Positions 36,526 through 48,091 of a stretch of DNA of 64,000 bases are shown one piece after another. A model generated the notes under the pieces. The model was not told the origin of the DNA. It did no database searches and saw only the letters and a program-made list of their open reading frames with translations. A program made the translations under genes and the position numbers. The stretch covers positions 215,558 through 279,557 of the forward strand of contig JAFRAC010000026.1 of assembly GCA_017405595.1 (NCBI GenBank), written 5' to 3'. Position 1 is the stretch's first letter. Each line of letters starts with the position of its first letter. The DNA comes from Thermoguttaceae bacterium (GTDB lineage Bacteria > Planctomycetota > Planctomycetia > Pirellulales > Thermoguttaceae).

Positions 36526-36838
36526 ACGCTCTTCTGACTTCCGTCCCGATCTCCGCGCCCGGAAAGCTCCCTCTGGGGATCTCCCGGGCGTTTTCTTTTG
36601 GCGTGCTCCTTTCCGGCCTAACCGCTATAACGAGGCGGTTTTCTTCGAACACCGATTATTCGTCTTGATTTTTTCGCGGAAAAAGAGTATTGAAACTTCG
36701 TATTGTAGGCAAAACGCCTAAATTCCCTATTTCATTCCCGTCGCCAAAGCGTGCGGCAGCGGGAAGAAAAGGGTTCAAATCATCTTGACAAGATCCGGCC
36801 GTCCCGCACGGCCGGAACCGCCGTCGCTGAGGTTTCCT
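36526..36838. other. intergenic region after hemL
   Basis: 313 bases. Contains the hemL terminator (36556-36599), then a relatively AT-rich stretch with a possible weak promoter TTGATT (36665-36670), 17-base spacer, TATTGA (36688-36693) for the DUF11 gene, and a small palindrome TAGGC-AAAAC-GCCTA (36706-36720) that could be an operator. No gene is supported. Confidence 0.4.
36556..36599 (+). terminator. terminator after hemL
   Basis: Stem CGCCCGG (36556-36562) with CCGGGCG (36584-36590) followed by TTTTCTTTT, 31 bases after the hemL stop. Confidence 0.6.
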
Positions 36839-38649
36839 ATGAGTAAAAAATCGGCATCACGAAATATTCCGGCCATCCTCGGAATGGGGCTCATCCTTGC
36901 AGGGATCATCTGGACCTGCGTCAAAGCCTCGAAACCGGGAGAACTGAACGCGGCTCCCGGCCCGATCCGTACGGCACAGCGGGTTGGCGTGAAAAAAGCC
37001 GCGGCCCCCCAGCCGGCTCCGGTCCAGGAGGAAGAGGCGGTGCTGCCGGAACTCGATATCGATCAGGATCCGCTCCTGATGGTTCAGGCGGAACCGGCCC
37101 CGCTCGACGATAGCGCCTCTTTCCCGGCGGAACAGCCGTTTATCGAGCCGGAAGAGCCTGCGCTCGGCGATGAGCCTCCGGTCTTCGAAACCGCGCCGAA
37201 AGCCCCCTCTACTTCGATCGGGTTTCCGGCGCAAAACGGTCCGGACACCATCCCTGTTCTCGCTCCGTCGCCCCATCCCGGCAGTGTCGAAACCGAAGGG
37301 GCGCAGAGCGCGCAGCTGGCAATCGTGAAAGAGATACCGAACGAGGTTTCGTTCGGAGCCGAAACGCTCTACCGGATCCACATCAAAAATACGGGCGGCG
37401 CCGTCGCGCACGGTGTCACTCTCCGCGACGCGGTTCCCGAAGGGGCGCGTCTTCTCGAATGCCAGCCCCCCGCAGCACCGTCGGTGTCGGGGGAAATCGT
37501 CTGGCCGGTCTTCGACATGAAACCGAACGAGGAGCGGGTCTTTGAATGCCGGTTTGTCCCCGAAGTGGAAGGGACCATCGGAAGTACCGCAACGGTCACC
37601 TTTGCCGCCGAAGTCTCGGGAAAAACCAGCTGCACACGGCCGCAGCTTCACCTTGCCGCACGGGGGCCGGCGCACGCGAAGATCGGCGATACGGTCAAGT
37701 TTGATATCGAAATCACCAATGTCGGAACCGGTGTCGCGAAAGGGGTGACCCTTCTGGAGAATGTTCCCGAAGGGCTCAGCCATCCGAGCGGCCGGATGCT
37801 GAACAACGTGATCGGCGACATCAAGCCGGGCGAAAAGAAGGAACTGGCGCTTTCGCTCAAAGCGGTCGGTCCCGGCACCATCACCAACGTGCTGAGCGTC
37901 TCCACCGAAACGGGCCTGTACGAAGAAGCCTCGACCGACGTTACCGTCGACGCGCCGGAACTCTCGCTCGAAATCTCCGGCGCGAAACAGCGTTATCTGC
38001 AGCGGGAAGCTGTCTATCGGCTGAAAGTCTGGAACCCGGGTTCCGCCCCGGCGAAAGGGGTGAAGCTGACGGTGAAGCTTCCGGAACAGCTTCAGTTCGT
38101 CCGCACCAATAACGAAGGGCTCTATCAAGAATCGGACCGCACCGTCCACTGGGAACTGGTCGAACTGCCCGAAAAGACCGCCCCGGGCGAAATCGAGCTG
38201 GTACTCAACCCCGTCTCGATCGGCACCGGCAGGCTCGTTTTCAGCGGCGAGGACAACATGCAGCTCTCGGCGTCGACCGAGCAGGAGGTTACCGTCGACG
38301 GGATGACCGCGCTCAACTATCAGATTCAGCCCTTAACCAGTACCGTGGAACAGGGGGGAGACGCCCAGTTTGAGATCGTCCTTTCGAACAAGGGAACCAA
38401 AGAAGCGGCCGGAGTCGAAATGACGGTCACCCTTCCGGCGGGAATGGAGGCGGTCAGCATGGAAGGGCCGACGCGCTACACAGTTCAGGGCAGCACGCTT
38501 GTCTTCGCCCCGATCTCGAAGATCGGCCCGCAGGAAGAAACCGTCTACAAGCTGAAATTCAGGTGCAACACACAGGGGGATCAGCGTCTGAGCGTTCAGG
38601 TCGGCGCCGAAGGGATTCCGCCGCTGACCAAGGAGGAATCGGTCCGCGT

Positions 38650-38656
<7 letters not shown>
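36839..38656 (+). CDS. membrane-anchored protein with four DUF11 repeats
   Basis: 605 residues from ATG 36839 (GAGG upstream). A single N-terminal membrane anchor (about 10-27) precedes a long Pro/Glu-rich linker (35-150) and four immunoglobulin-like DUF11 repeats, recognisable by NTGGAVAHGVTLRDAVPEG, NVGTGVAKGVTLLENVPEG, NPGSAPAKGVKLTVKLPE and NKGTKEAAGVEMTVTLPAG. DUF11 proteins are surface or envelope proteins in planctomycetes; no enzymatic domain is seen. The stop codon overlaps the convergent helicase gene by seven bases. Confidence 0.85.
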
Positions 38657-40629
<1,973 letters not shown>

Positions 40630-40663
40630 TCCCGGGCGAACTCCTTTTCTTTTTTACCGTCCC

Positions 40664-40691
40664 TTTATATCACACGCCGAACCGCTTTCAA
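40664..40691 (-). promoter_or_regulatory. promoter for the helicase gene
   Basis: Minus strand TTGAAA (40691-40686), 16-base spacer, TATAAA (40669-40664), in the context GTGATATAAAGGG that also precedes rtcB. About 35 bases before ATG 40629. Confidence 0.5.
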
Positions 40692-40726
40692 GGGGGAATC
40701 GGCCGGACGGCAAAAGAAAAGAGGGT

Positions 40727-41392
40727 CTACCGGGAGAGTTCCGCCGCCAGATAACATCGAAAAATCGGCAGCGAGCCGGCTCTTCCCCGATCGCAGAGAA
40801 GAGGAACCGCGGTTTCAGCGGCGGGAACCTTTGACGCGTAGATTTGAGGCGTATTCGGAGGGAGCGCGGGTTCCGAAGAGGGGGGGAAGGAGGGAGAAGC
40901 CGCCGCGGGTACAGGCCGTACGGGGGAGGCCGGCCGCGCGGGATTGAGTTCCGCCGCCGGTTCGGCCGCCGCGGTTTCGGGGACTTCCGTTTCGGGAACC
41001 GCCGCCGGTTCGGTTTGAACGGAGTGCAGCGCCGGTTCCGGCGGAGGGACAGTTTCCGGCGCGGGAAAATCGTCAAGATTCAGTTCGTCTTCCCCCTCGG
41101 CGTAGAAAGGGTACTCGACCCTCATGGGGGAATGGCGGCGCGCCGGCCGGCCGGAAGAGGGATTATCCGTTCCGGCTTGCCGAACCGGAGCGGTCATGAC
41201 GACAGGGCGGATCGGCTCGAGGTTGGCCGAAAATCCGGTGCTGCCCGGGAATCTTTCCGTCTGCTTGGCGAGAATGAACTGCGACAGGGGACGCGGGGCG
41301 ACCCCTCCGGAATCGGCCCGCATCTCAGCGGCGTCCCCGGAAAGGTGCTCGCGCACGATCGGCGGCATTCCGTTCTGATTCTCTTCCGGCAT
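40727..41392 (-). CDS. proline/alanine/glutamate-rich hypothetical protein
   Basis: About 221 residues if read from ATG 41392; an upstream ATG at 41671 extends it to 314 residues. Neither start has a strong ribosome-binding site. The middle (about 120-180) is a low-complexity PEPAxVPE/AAAEPAAE linker and there is no signal peptide or membrane segment. The frame is kept open over 900 bases, but GC-rich DNA makes open frames on both strands, so it is only a probable gene. No family recognised. Confidence 0.4.
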   Translation of the reverse strand: MPEENQNGMPPIVREHLSGDAAEMRADSGGVAPRPLSQFILAKQTERFPGSTGFSANLEPIRPVVMTAPVRQAGTDNPSSGRPARRHSPMRVEYPFYAEGEDELNLDDFPAPETVPPPEPALHSVQTEPAAVPETEVPETAAAEPAAELNPARPASPVRPVPAAASPSFPPSSEPALPPNTPQIYASKVPAAETAVPLLCDRGRAGSLPIFRCYLAAELSR

Positions 41393-41694
41393 TTCGCTGT
41401 CTGTCTTTTCGCGCGGCGGCGCGCGGTGCTCTTTCGAACCGGCTGACCCGCTTTTCGGAAAAATCCCTCCCGCCCCGAAGTATCGGCACTCTTTCGGGAA
41501 GACGTTAAAAATTAACCGGTTATTCCGATCGGGCCAATTAGCGAAAAGAGGGAAAAAGCCGTCCCGGACCGGCAGGGCGGCATGGATCTCCGGCAAAAGA
41601 GGCGCCGGTTCGGGGGATAGAAATGTTTCCGCGGATATGGTAGAATTGCCCTGACCGGAGTTTCCCCCCATCTGTCTCAGAAAGGAATACGACT
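41393..41694. other. region upstream of fucU
   Basis: 302 bases that may be partly the 5' extension of the minus-strand hypothetical. Near 41640 TAGAAT could be a -10 for fucU on the plus strand, with no clear -35. Nothing else is assignable. Confidence 0.3.
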
Positions 41695-42129
41695 ATGCTT
41701 AAAGGGATTTCACCTCTCCTCTCCCCCGATCTTCTGGCGGAACTCTGCCGGATGGGGCATGGCGACGAAATCGTTCTTTCCGACGCGCATTTTCCCGCGC
41801 ACACCCTCAATAAACGGGTGATCCGTGCCGACGGTCTGAATGTTCCCCAGCTGCTGGACGCGATTCTGCCCCTCTTCGAACTCGACGCCTATGTCGAGTC
41901 GCCGGTCATCATGATGCAGCCGGTTCCGGGGGACACCTTCGACCCGAACGTCGAGGTCCGTTACCGCGAAGTGATCGACCGCCACGCGCCGAAAACCCCG
42001 AAAATCGCCCGGATCGAACGGTTCGCATTCTACGAGCGCGCCAAAGAGGCTTACTGCGTTCTCCTGACAGGCGAAACGGCAATCTACGGCAACATCATTC
42101 TGAAAAAAGGCGTGACACCGTTAAAGTAG
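41695..42129 (+). CDS. fucU: L-fucose mutarotase (FucU/RbsD family)
   Basis: 144 residues. FucU interconverts the alpha and beta anomers of L-fucose (and can act on ribose), helping uptake-derived sugar into catabolism. The start [35 protein letters not shown] contains the catalytic-site His and the conserved GHGDE-DAHFPA block; the C-terminal ALLTGE-like [21 protein letters not shown] is typical. AAAGGA precedes the start. Fits a sugar-fermenting life style; no other fuc genes are seen and the gene lies seven bases before hemG/hemY. Confidence 0.93.
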   Translation: MLKGISPLLSPDLLAELCRMGHGDEIVLSDAHFPAHTLNKRVIRADGLNVPQLLDAILPLFELDAYVESPVIMMQPVPGDTFDPNVEVRYREVIDRHAPKTPKIARIERFAFYERAKEAYCVLLTGETAIYGNIILKKGVTPLK

Positions 42130-42135
42130 TTTGCC

Positions 42136-43560
42136 ATGCGCAAATACCTCGTTCTGGGGGCGGGAATCAGCGGATTGGCGGCGGCGCTCCGCCTTCGGGA
42201 GCTCGACCCGAACTCTTCGGTCTCGGTCTGGGAAAAGTCGGACCGGGTCGGAGGGGTTCTGCATACCGTCGAGCGGAACGGCTTTCAGTTTGAGCAGAGT
42301 ACCGACAACTTCATCACCTTTGTCCCCTGGGGTCTGAACCTTTGCGCCAAACTCGGGCTGACCGACCGGCTTGTCCGGACCAATAACCGCGACCGGCGCA
42401 CCTACGTTGCGCGCTGCGGGAAACTTTATCCCCTTCCCGACGGTTTTATGATGCTCGCCCCGACACGCCTCTGGCCGATGGTCACGACCCCCCTCTTAAG
42501 CCCGCTGGGGAAACTGCGCGCCGGAATGGAACTCTTTCTGCCCCGTCTGAAAGATGACCGGGACGAGTCGATCGCCCAGTTCGCGCGCCGCCGGCTCGGC
42601 CGGGAAGTCTTCGATCGGATCGTCGAACCCCTTTTAAGCGGCATCTACGCCGGCGACGCCGAAAAGATCAGCCTTCTGGCGACCCTCCCCCGGTTCTGCG
42701 AGATGGAAAAGAAAGACCGTTCCCTGATTCTGGCGATGACCAAAACGCAAAAAGCGGCGCGGCGCGCCAAACGGGAAGAGGAATCAGGCGCGCGGTACAG
42801 CATGTTTGTCACCCTGAAAGACGGTCTCTCGGCCCTGGCCGAAAAGTGCGCCGAAGCCCTTCCGGCCGGCACGCTGGCTTTCGGGCGGGAAGCCGTCCGC
42901 GCCGAACGCCTCGCCGGCGGGGGGGGAGGCCCCCAATGGCGTGTGACAGGCGCCGCGGGCGAAACCGAAACCGCCGACGCGCTCATCTGCGCGCTCCCGT
43001 CGTCGGAAGCGGGCCGGCTCTTTGCCGGTTCGGTTCCCGAAGCGGCGGAATTCTATGACTCGATCCCGCAGACCGGCTGCGCGGTCGTCTCGCTCGCTTT
43101 CCGCGACGGGCAGATCGGCCGGACATTCAAGGGGATGGGGTTCGTCGTGCCGACGAAAGAAAAAGGCTCGATCATCGCCGGAAGTTTCAGCAGCCACAAA
43201 TACCCCCACCGCGCCCCGGCGGGCTACACGCTTTTGCGCATCTTCGTCGGCGGAGCGCGGGCGCCGCACCTGACCGAACTGACCGAAGATGAACTCCTCG
43301 AGCAGGTTTTGCGCGAAACGGCGCCCCTCTTGGGAACCAAAGGCGATCCGGCCGACGCCGAAATCTCGAAATGGCCCCGCGGAATGCCGCAGTACCACAT
43401 GGGGCACCTCGGCCGGCTTGCGCGGCTCGGCGCCGCGCTCGAAAAGGAGCCGGCCCTCGCCCTCTGCGGCAACGCGTTTACCGGGGTGGGGCTGCCGAAC
43501 TGCATTCATACCGGCGAACTCGCCGCCGAAAAGGTAACACGATGCTTCGAATCGGAGTGA
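42136..43560 (+). CDS. hemY: protoporphyrinogen/coproporphyrinogen oxidase (HemY/HemG2 family)
   Basis: 474 residues, FAD-dependent amine-oxidase fold enzyme that aromatises the tetrapyrrole ring late in haem synthesis. FAD motif VLGAGISGLAAALRLRE at 6-22 and the continuing VWEKSDRVGGVLHTV, PLLSGIYAGDAEKISL in the middle, and the C-terminal LCGNAFTGVGLPNCIHTGE are family hallmarks. Whether it takes protoporphyrinogen IX or coproporphyrinogen III cannot be told. The oxygen-dependent chemistry is notable beside anaerobic genes. Its end overlaps the next gene by 19 bases. Confidence 0.92.
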   Translation: MRKYLVLGAGISGLAAALRLRELDPNSSVSVWEKSDRVGGVLHTVERNGFQFEQSTDNFITFVPWGLNLCAKLGLTDRLVRTNNRDRRTYVARCGKLYPLPDGFMMLAPTRLWPMVTTPLLSPLGKLRAGMELFLPRLKDDRDESIAQFARRRLGREVFDRIVEPLLSGIYAGDAEKISLLATLPRFCEMEKKDRSLILAMTKTQKAARRAKREEESGARYSMFVTLKDGLSALAEKCAEALPAGTLAFGREAVRAERLAGGGGGPQWRVTGAAGETETADALICALPSSEAGRLFAGSVPEAAEFYDSIPQTGCAVVSLAFRDGQIGRTFKGMGFVVPTKEKGSIIAGSFSSHKYPHRAPAGYTLLRIFVGGARAPHLTELTEDELLEQVLRETAPLLGTKGDPADAEISKWPRGMPQYHMGHLGRLARLGAALEKEPALALCGNAFTGVGLPNCIHTGELAAEKVTRCFESE

Positions 43561-44036
43561 TCAGCGACACCCACGGCGAAGAGCGTCTCATTCGCCAGGC
43601 GGTGGAAATCTTCAAGGAAATGGGTACAGCGCGCATTCTGCACTGCGGCGACCTGTGCGTGCCGGCGCATGTGGAGCTCTTCCGCGAGATTCCGACTGAG
43701 TTCGTTTACGGCAACTGCGACTCGTGCGTGCGCCTTTCGATTGAGCGCGCCGTCGAACAGTTTGGGGGAACGCTGCACGGTGATTTCGGCTCGCTGCGCC
43801 TGGCGGGAAAGAACATCGCGTTTCTGCACGGCCAGGACCGCACCCGCCTGCTTCAGGAACTCGAAAGCGGCCGGTGGGACCTGATCTGCTGCGGTCACAC
43901 ACACCGTTACGAATTTTCGATGCACGGCGAGACGATTCTGCTCAACCCCGGCGCGCTGCAGCGGCGGAGCGAAACGCCGGGCGTTGTCTGTGTCGATCTG
44001 CCGAAGATCGACGCCTCGCGCATTCTCCTTCAATAG
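43542..44036 (+). CDS. YfcE/MJ0936-family phosphodiesterase
   Basis: 164 residues from ATG 43542 with AAGG upstream; the frame extends further upstream only as a shadow of hemY. The compact metallophosphoesterase fold is shown by ISDTHG, HCGDL, GNCDS (GNxD), HGQ and GHTH, the five metal-ligand blocks in order. Homologues hydrolyse phosphodiesters with Mn2+; the biological substrate is unknown. Overlap with hemY implies translational coupling. Confidence 0.9.
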   Translation: MLRIGVISDTHGEERLIRQAVEIFKEMGTARILHCGDLCVPAHVELFREIPTEFVYGNCDSCVRLSIERAVEQFGGTLHGDFGSLRLAGKNIAFLHGQDRTRLLQELESGRWDLICCGHTHRYEFSMHGETILLNPGALQRRSETPGVVCVDLPKIDASRILLQ

Positions 44037-44068
44037 CAAAGGACGATAACCGACAAAGGATTCAGCGA

Positions 44069-44590
44069 ATGGAGAGGCTTCCGCACTTCTTTCATGTGGT
44101 TCTTTACAATCCGGAAATCCCGGAGAATACCGGCGCGATCGGCCGCACCTGTGTCGGGGTCGGCGCGAAACTGTGGCTTGTCCGCCCGCTCGGCTTTCAG
44201 ATCGACCAGCGCCGTCTCAAACGTGCGGGGCTCGACTACTGGCCGAACCTCGACTGGGAAATCGTCAACGATTGGGACCATCTCCTCGACCGGATCGCCG
44301 AAGAAAACCAGATTCCCCCGACCGAAGAGCGCGGATTTACCCGCCCCCTGCCGGGCCGGTTCTGGTTCATGACCAAAAGGGGCGCCGCCGACTATACCCA
44401 GACGCGCCTGTGCCGGGGAGACGTCTTCGTTTTCGGCGCCGAGTCGACCGGCCTTCCGAGCGCGATCACCGGCACCCACGCCGAAAGATGCTTAAAAATT
44501 CCGATCCAGCCGGGGATCCGCTGCCTGAACCTCTCGGTCTCGGTCGGTGTCACACTGTTTGAAGCCAGACGGCAAGTTTACGAGGCGTAA
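44069..44590 (+). CDS. trmL: tRNA (cytidine(34)-2'-O)-methyltransferase
   Basis: 173 residues from ATG 44069 (AAAGGA upstream); the longer frame is not supported. TrmL is a SPOUT enzyme methylating the wobble ribose of tRNA-Leu. Motif 1 NPEIPENTGAIGRTC, motif 2 VFVFGAESTGLPSAI and motif 3 IRCLNLSVSVGVTLFEA form the trefoil knot that binds SAM. It follows the phosphoesterase gene by 32 bp within the same run of genes. Confidence 0.93.
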   Translation: MERLPHFFHVVLYNPEIPENTGAIGRTCVGVGAKLWLVRPLGFQIDQRRLKRAGLDYWPNLDWEIVNDWDHLLDRIAEENQIPPTEERGFTRPLPGRFWFMTKRGAADYTQTRLCRGDVFVFGAESTGLPSAITGTHAERCLKIPIQPGIRCLNLSVSVGVTLFEARRQVYEA

Positions 44591-44593
44591 GCG

Positions 44594-45313
44594 ATGTCGA
44601 CATTTCCTCCCTATTTCCTCTTTTCGTTCCGGTTCGAGGCCAAGAAAGTCCCGGCGGGCAAGATCAGGCTGAAACCGGAGTTTTTAGGAAAGAACTACGA
44701 GTTTCCCGCCCTCTGGCGCTTTACGCCCCCCAAACCGCCGGCAGGCTCGAAACTGTCGGGCGCCGCGCCGGCGCCCCCCGCCGAAACGGCTCAGCCCGAT
44801 TTCCATTTCCGGATGGGGTGGCGCGAAGACGGCCTTTTTCTGACGATCCTCCTTGCCGGCAAGAAACAGCCGGTTCAGGTCAACCCGCAAAAACTCGAAA
44901 CGAGCGATTCCTTTTCGTTCATGCTCGACACGCGCGACGTGCGGATCATTCACCGCGCCACCAAATTCTGCCACCGGCTCCTCTTCACTCCCGCCGACAC
45001 GCAGAAAGCGAATCGGGAAGAAAAACCTTCCCTCGTCTGGCTTCCGATCCATCGGGCCAAGGCGCACCCGAACCCGGTCGACACCGGCCGGTTCGAAACC
45101 GCCTACGCCGCCAAACCGGACGGCTGGTCCCTTTCGGTCTTCATTCCGGGGGACACGCTGACCGGCTACGATCCGGCCGAACACGACCGGATCGGAATGA
45201 GCTTTATCCTCTTCGACAACGAATTCGGGTGGATCTCGCAGCAGCTGCCCGACTATTTCCCCGTTACCGAAGACCCGAGTCTCTGGTGCGCCGTCGATTT
45301 AACCGAAAAATAA
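44594..45313 (+). CDS. putative CBM9/DOMON-like carbohydrate-binding protein
   Basis: 239 residues, starting three bases after trmL stop. No signal peptide, so probably cytoplasmic unless the start is elsewhere. The pattern WREDGLFLTILLAG - SDSFSFMLDTRDVRIIHRATKFCHRLLF - FETAYAAKPDGWSLSVFIPGDTLTGYDP - RIGMSFILFDNEFGWISQQLPDYFP resembles family-9 carbohydrate-binding or DOMON domains (the DUF1083-type sandwich). This similarity is by eye and uncertain; an enzyme domain is absent. Confidence 0.55.
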   Translation: MSTFPPYFLFSFRFEAKKVPAGKIRLKPEFLGKNYEFPALWRFTPPKPPAGSKLSGAAPAPPAETAQPDFHFRMGWREDGLFLTILLAGKKQPVQVNPQKLETSDSFSFMLDTRDVRIIHRATKFCHRLLFTPADTQKANREEKPSLVWLPIHRAKAHPNPVDTGRFETAYAAKPDGWSLSVFIPGDTLTGYDPAEHDRIGMSFILFDNEFGWISQQLPDYFPVTEDPSLWCAVDLTEK

Positions 45314-45357
45314 CGCCGTCCGGCCCAAAATCGAAAAAAGAGGGAGAAGCGAAGATA

Positions 45358-45385
45358 TTGAAGAAAAACCCTGTTAAGGTACAAT
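45358..45385 (+). promoter_or_regulatory. promoter for the ADP-forming acetyl-CoA synthetase gene
   Basis: TTGAAG (45358-45363), 16-base spacer, TACAAT (45380-45385), giving a leader of about 95 bases to GTG 45488. Confidence 0.5.
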
Positions 45386-45487
45386 AAGAGCGTGTAATTT
45401 TACCTTCCGGCACGGTCCCCTCTCCAGTAAGAGCGGCGGGGCCGGCCAACCGAAGAATCGTTTTATCCAGCTGAAAGGAGCGATGAC

Positions 45488-47644
45488 GTGTCCGAGAGAC
45501 TTGAAAAGATCAACGCGATGTTCTACCCGAAATCCGTAGCCGTAATCGGCGCTTCGGCCCGTGCCGGCAGTGTCGGGAACGATGTGGTGAAAAACCTGGT
45601 CGCCGCCTATTCCGGGACGATCTACCCGATCAACCCCAAGGGGGGCGAAATTGAAGGCCGCCAGGCGTACGCCAACCTGACCGACGTTCCGACCGATGTC
45701 GATCTGGTCGTCGTCTGCATTCCCGCCAAGGCGGTGATCAGCGTTGTCGACCAATGCAAGGCGAAGAACGTCAAAGGGATCGTCGTCATCTCGGCCGGGT
45801 TCAAAGAAACCGGCAAAGAGGGTGCCGCGATGGAAAAAGAACTCGCCGCCGCCGTTCAGGATGCCGGCATTCCGCTCATCGGTCCCAACTGTCTGGGAAT
45901 CATCAACCCCGAAGAGGGCGTGGCGATGAACGCCAGTTTCGCGAGCAAACTCGGCCTTTCCGGCTCGCTCGCCTTCATTTCGCAGTCGGGCGCGCTCTGC
46001 ACCTCGGTTCTCGATTTCGCCGTGGCCCGCAAGATCGGCTTCAGCAAATTCGTCAGTTTCGGAAACAAAGCCGACGTCAAAGAGGTTGACCTTCTCGAAT
46101 ACCTCGCCGACGACCCGAAAACCAGCGTGATCGCCCTTTACCTCGAAGATATCGGCGACGGCGCGAAGTTCACCGAAATCGCCCGCAAGATCGTCTTCGA
46201 AAAGAAAAAGCCGATCCTCTGCCTCAAATCGGGGCGGAGCGCCGAAGGCGCCAAAGCGGTCAGCAGCCACACCGGTTCGCTTGCCGGTTCGGACCGCGTC
46301 TACGACGCGCTCCTTCTGCAGGCGGGCGTCCAGCGGGTCGACTCGATCGAAGAGCTCTTCGACCGCGCTTCCCTCTACACCACCCAGCCGCTGCCGAAAG
46401 GGAACCGTCTGGCGATCATCACCAACGCCGGAGGCCCCGGCATCATGGCGACCGACGCCGCGGTCAAAGCCGGCCTGAAACTTGCCGAAATCTCGCAGGA
46501 GACGAAAGACAAGCTCCTCGCCCTGAAAATCGAAGGGACCGACAAGCCCCTCATTCCGGCAGCCGCTTCGCTCCGGAACCCGGTCGACGTGCTCGGCGAC
46601 GCGAAAGCCGACCGTTACGAAGGCACGGTTAAGGTCGTCATGGAAGATCCGGGCGTCGATATGGGGATCGTCATCCTGACCCCGCAGTCGATGTCCGAAC
46701 CGACCCTCGTCGGCGAAAACATTCCCGCCGCGGTCAAAGCGTGCGGCAAACCGGTCATCTGCGCCTTCATGGGCGCCGCCGACGTCGAAGAGGGGATCAA
46801 CGCCCTTCTGGAACGGGGCGTTCCGAACTACTCGTTCCCCGAAAACGGGATCAACGCCCTTTCGGCGGCAGTCAAATTCGTCGCCACCCAGGCGATGGAA
46901 GGGCGCGAGTACTGCGAACTGCCCGGCTGCGACAAAGCGAAAGCCGAAAAGATCATTAACGACTACCTCGGCAGCGAAAAAGAGAAATACCTGACCCAGG
47001 CCGACTGCCGCAGTCTGTTCGAATGCTACGGTCTTCCCCTTCTGGCGAGCGGCGTGGCAGCCAGCGCCGACGAGGCCGCCGCGATCGTCGAAAAGATCGG
47101 CAAGAAGGTCGTCATGAAGGTCATGTCGGCCGACGTCAAGCACAAGTTCGACGCCGGCGGCGTCATCCTGAACGTCGACGGCGCCGACGCCGCGCGCGAA
47201 GCTTACGCCGCGATCTACGCCAATGTCGCCAAAGCGGTTCCGGGCGCGAAGATCGACGGCATCCTGATCGAGCAGATGGCCGAAAAGGGTGTTGAAGTCA
47301 TCCTCGGCTGCAACCGCGACGACAAATTCGGCCCGCTGATGATGTTCGGTTACGGCGGCACCTACGTCGAACTGTTCAAGGATGTCGCGTTCCGTCTCGC
47401 CCCGATGTGGAAGGCGAGCGCCGAGAAGATGATCCGCGAAATCAAAGCGTTCAAAATCATGGACGGGTTCCGCGGCGCGCCGAAAAAAGACGTGGCGGCT
47501 TTGGAAGACACCCTTCTGCGCCTTTCGGCGATGGTCTGCAACCATCCCGAAATCGCCGAATGCGACATCAACCCGCTCATCGTCCACGACGAAGGAAAAG
47601 GCTGCTCGGTCGCCGACAGCCGCGTGATGCTCAAACGGAAGTAA
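45488..47644 (+). CDS. acetate-CoA ligase (ADP-forming), fused alpha-beta form
   Basis: 718 residues from GTG 45488, with AAGGAG seven bases upstream (the nearby ATG at 45483 is in another frame). It makes ATP from acetyl-CoA, ADP and phosphate, releasing acetate: the energy-yielding last step of acetate fermentation. The N-terminal CoA-binding part has SVAVIGASARAGSVGN; the phosphorylated His lies in AVSSHTGSLAGSDRV; the C-terminal ATP-grasp part has KVVMKVMSADVKHKFDAGGVI and the ending DINPLIV. Highly biased codons, strong ribosome-binding site and its own promoter and terminator suggest high expression. Confidence 0.93.
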   Translation: MSERLEKINAMFYPKSVAVIGASARAGSVGNDVVKNLVAAYSGTIYPINPKGGEIEGRQAYANLTDVPTDVDLVVVCIPAKAVISVVDQCKAKNVKGIVVISAGFKETGKEGAAMEKELAAAVQDAGIPLIGPNCLGIINPEEGVAMNASFASKLGLSGSLAFISQSGALCTSVLDFAVARKIGFSKFVSFGNKADVKEVDLLEYLADDPKTSVIALYLEDIGDGAKFTEIARKIVFEKKKPILCLKSGRSAEGAKAVSSHTGSLAGSDRVYDALLLQAGVQRVDSIEELFDRASLYTTQPLPKGNRLAIITNAGGPGIMATDAAVKAGLKLAEISQETKDKLLALKIEGTDKPLIPAAASLRNPVDVLGDAKADRYEGTVKVVMEDPGVDMGIVILTPQSMSEPTLVGENIPAAVKACGKPVICAFMGAADVEEGINALLERGVPNYSFPENGINALSAAVKFVATQAMEGREYCELPGCDKAKAEKIINDYLGSEKEKYLTQADCRSLFECYGLPLLASGVAASADEAAAIVEKIGKKVVMKVMSADVKHKFDAGGVILNVDGADAAREAYAAIYANVAKAVPGAKIDGILIEQMAEKGVEVILGCNRDDKFGPLMMFGYGGTYVELFKDVAFRLAPMWKASAEKMIREIKAFKIMDGFRGAPKKDVAALEDTLLRLSAMVCNHPEIAECDINPLIVHDEGKGCSVADSRVMLKRK

Positions 47645-47679
47645 GTTCCTTTCGGGCATTCAGCGCGAAAAACAGCTAA

Positions 47680-47719
47680 CCCCCGCCCGGAACCGCCGAT
47701 GGTTTCGGGCGGGGGTTTT
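47680..47719 (+). terminator. terminator after the acetyl-CoA synthetase gene
   Basis: 15-bp stem (47680-47694 with 47701-47715, one G-U pair), six-base loop, followed by TTTTGTT. Very strong GC-rich hairpin 35 bases after the stop. Confidence 0.9.
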
Positions 47720-47805
47720 GTTCGTCCGCCATTACCCCCTTTTATCGGCCGGCTTATCCCCTTTACCGGCAGAATATCGGCCGCCTTGTTCCATCGCAAT
47801 ATCGC

Positions 47806-47834
47806 TGGTCAATTCCGCTTTTTTATGATATAAT
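47806..47834 (+). promoter_or_regulatory. promoter for the 47900-49151 membrane-protein genes
   Basis: TGGTCA (47806-47811), 17-base spacer, perfect TATAAT (47829-47834), in an AT-rich patch, about 65 bases before GTG 47900. Confidence 0.55.
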
Positions 47835-47899
47835 CCAAAAAACGGTCAAGTTTTTTATTTTTGGCTGTTGTTTCGGCATTTTTCTGGAACAGGAGCAGA

Positions 47900-48073
47900 G
47901 TGGAACCGGATCTTTCGAAAAACGGGAAGCCGTCAGGCAAGCCCCGGCATTCCCGGCCCCTTCTATCCGTCGTCTTTGCGGCTGCCGCGGCATTGGGACT
48001 TGTCCGTCTCTTTGCCCGGCATAAGAGTGACCCCCCCGCTGAAACGGCTTCAATGGATTCGGAACAGTTGTAA
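47900..48073 (+). CDS. small single-pass membrane protein
   Basis: 57 residues from GTG 47900, with AGGAG five bases upstream. Charged N-terminus (EPDLSKNGKPSGKPRHSR), one hydrophobic helix (PLLSVVFAAAAALGLVRLFA) and a short acidic tail. It lies 18 bp before the next membrane gene and downstream of a good promoter. No homology recognised; the small size makes it uncertain. Confidence 0.4.
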   Translation: MEPDLSKNGKPSGKPRHSRPLLSVVFAAAAALGLVRLFARHKSDPPAETASMDSEQL

Positions 48074-48091
48074 GAGCAAGAGCCTGAAAAG

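Noticed and set aside
40844..41446. Arginine-rich 200-residue open frame on the plus strand
   Set aside because: It is the shadow of a GC-rich minus-strand frame, has no ribosome-binding site and consists of RRG/RGG-type low complexity.
45374..47659. 761-residue minus-strand open frame over the acetyl-CoA synthetase gene
   Set aside because: Antisense shadow of a strongly biased gene, with no recognisable motifs and no start signal.
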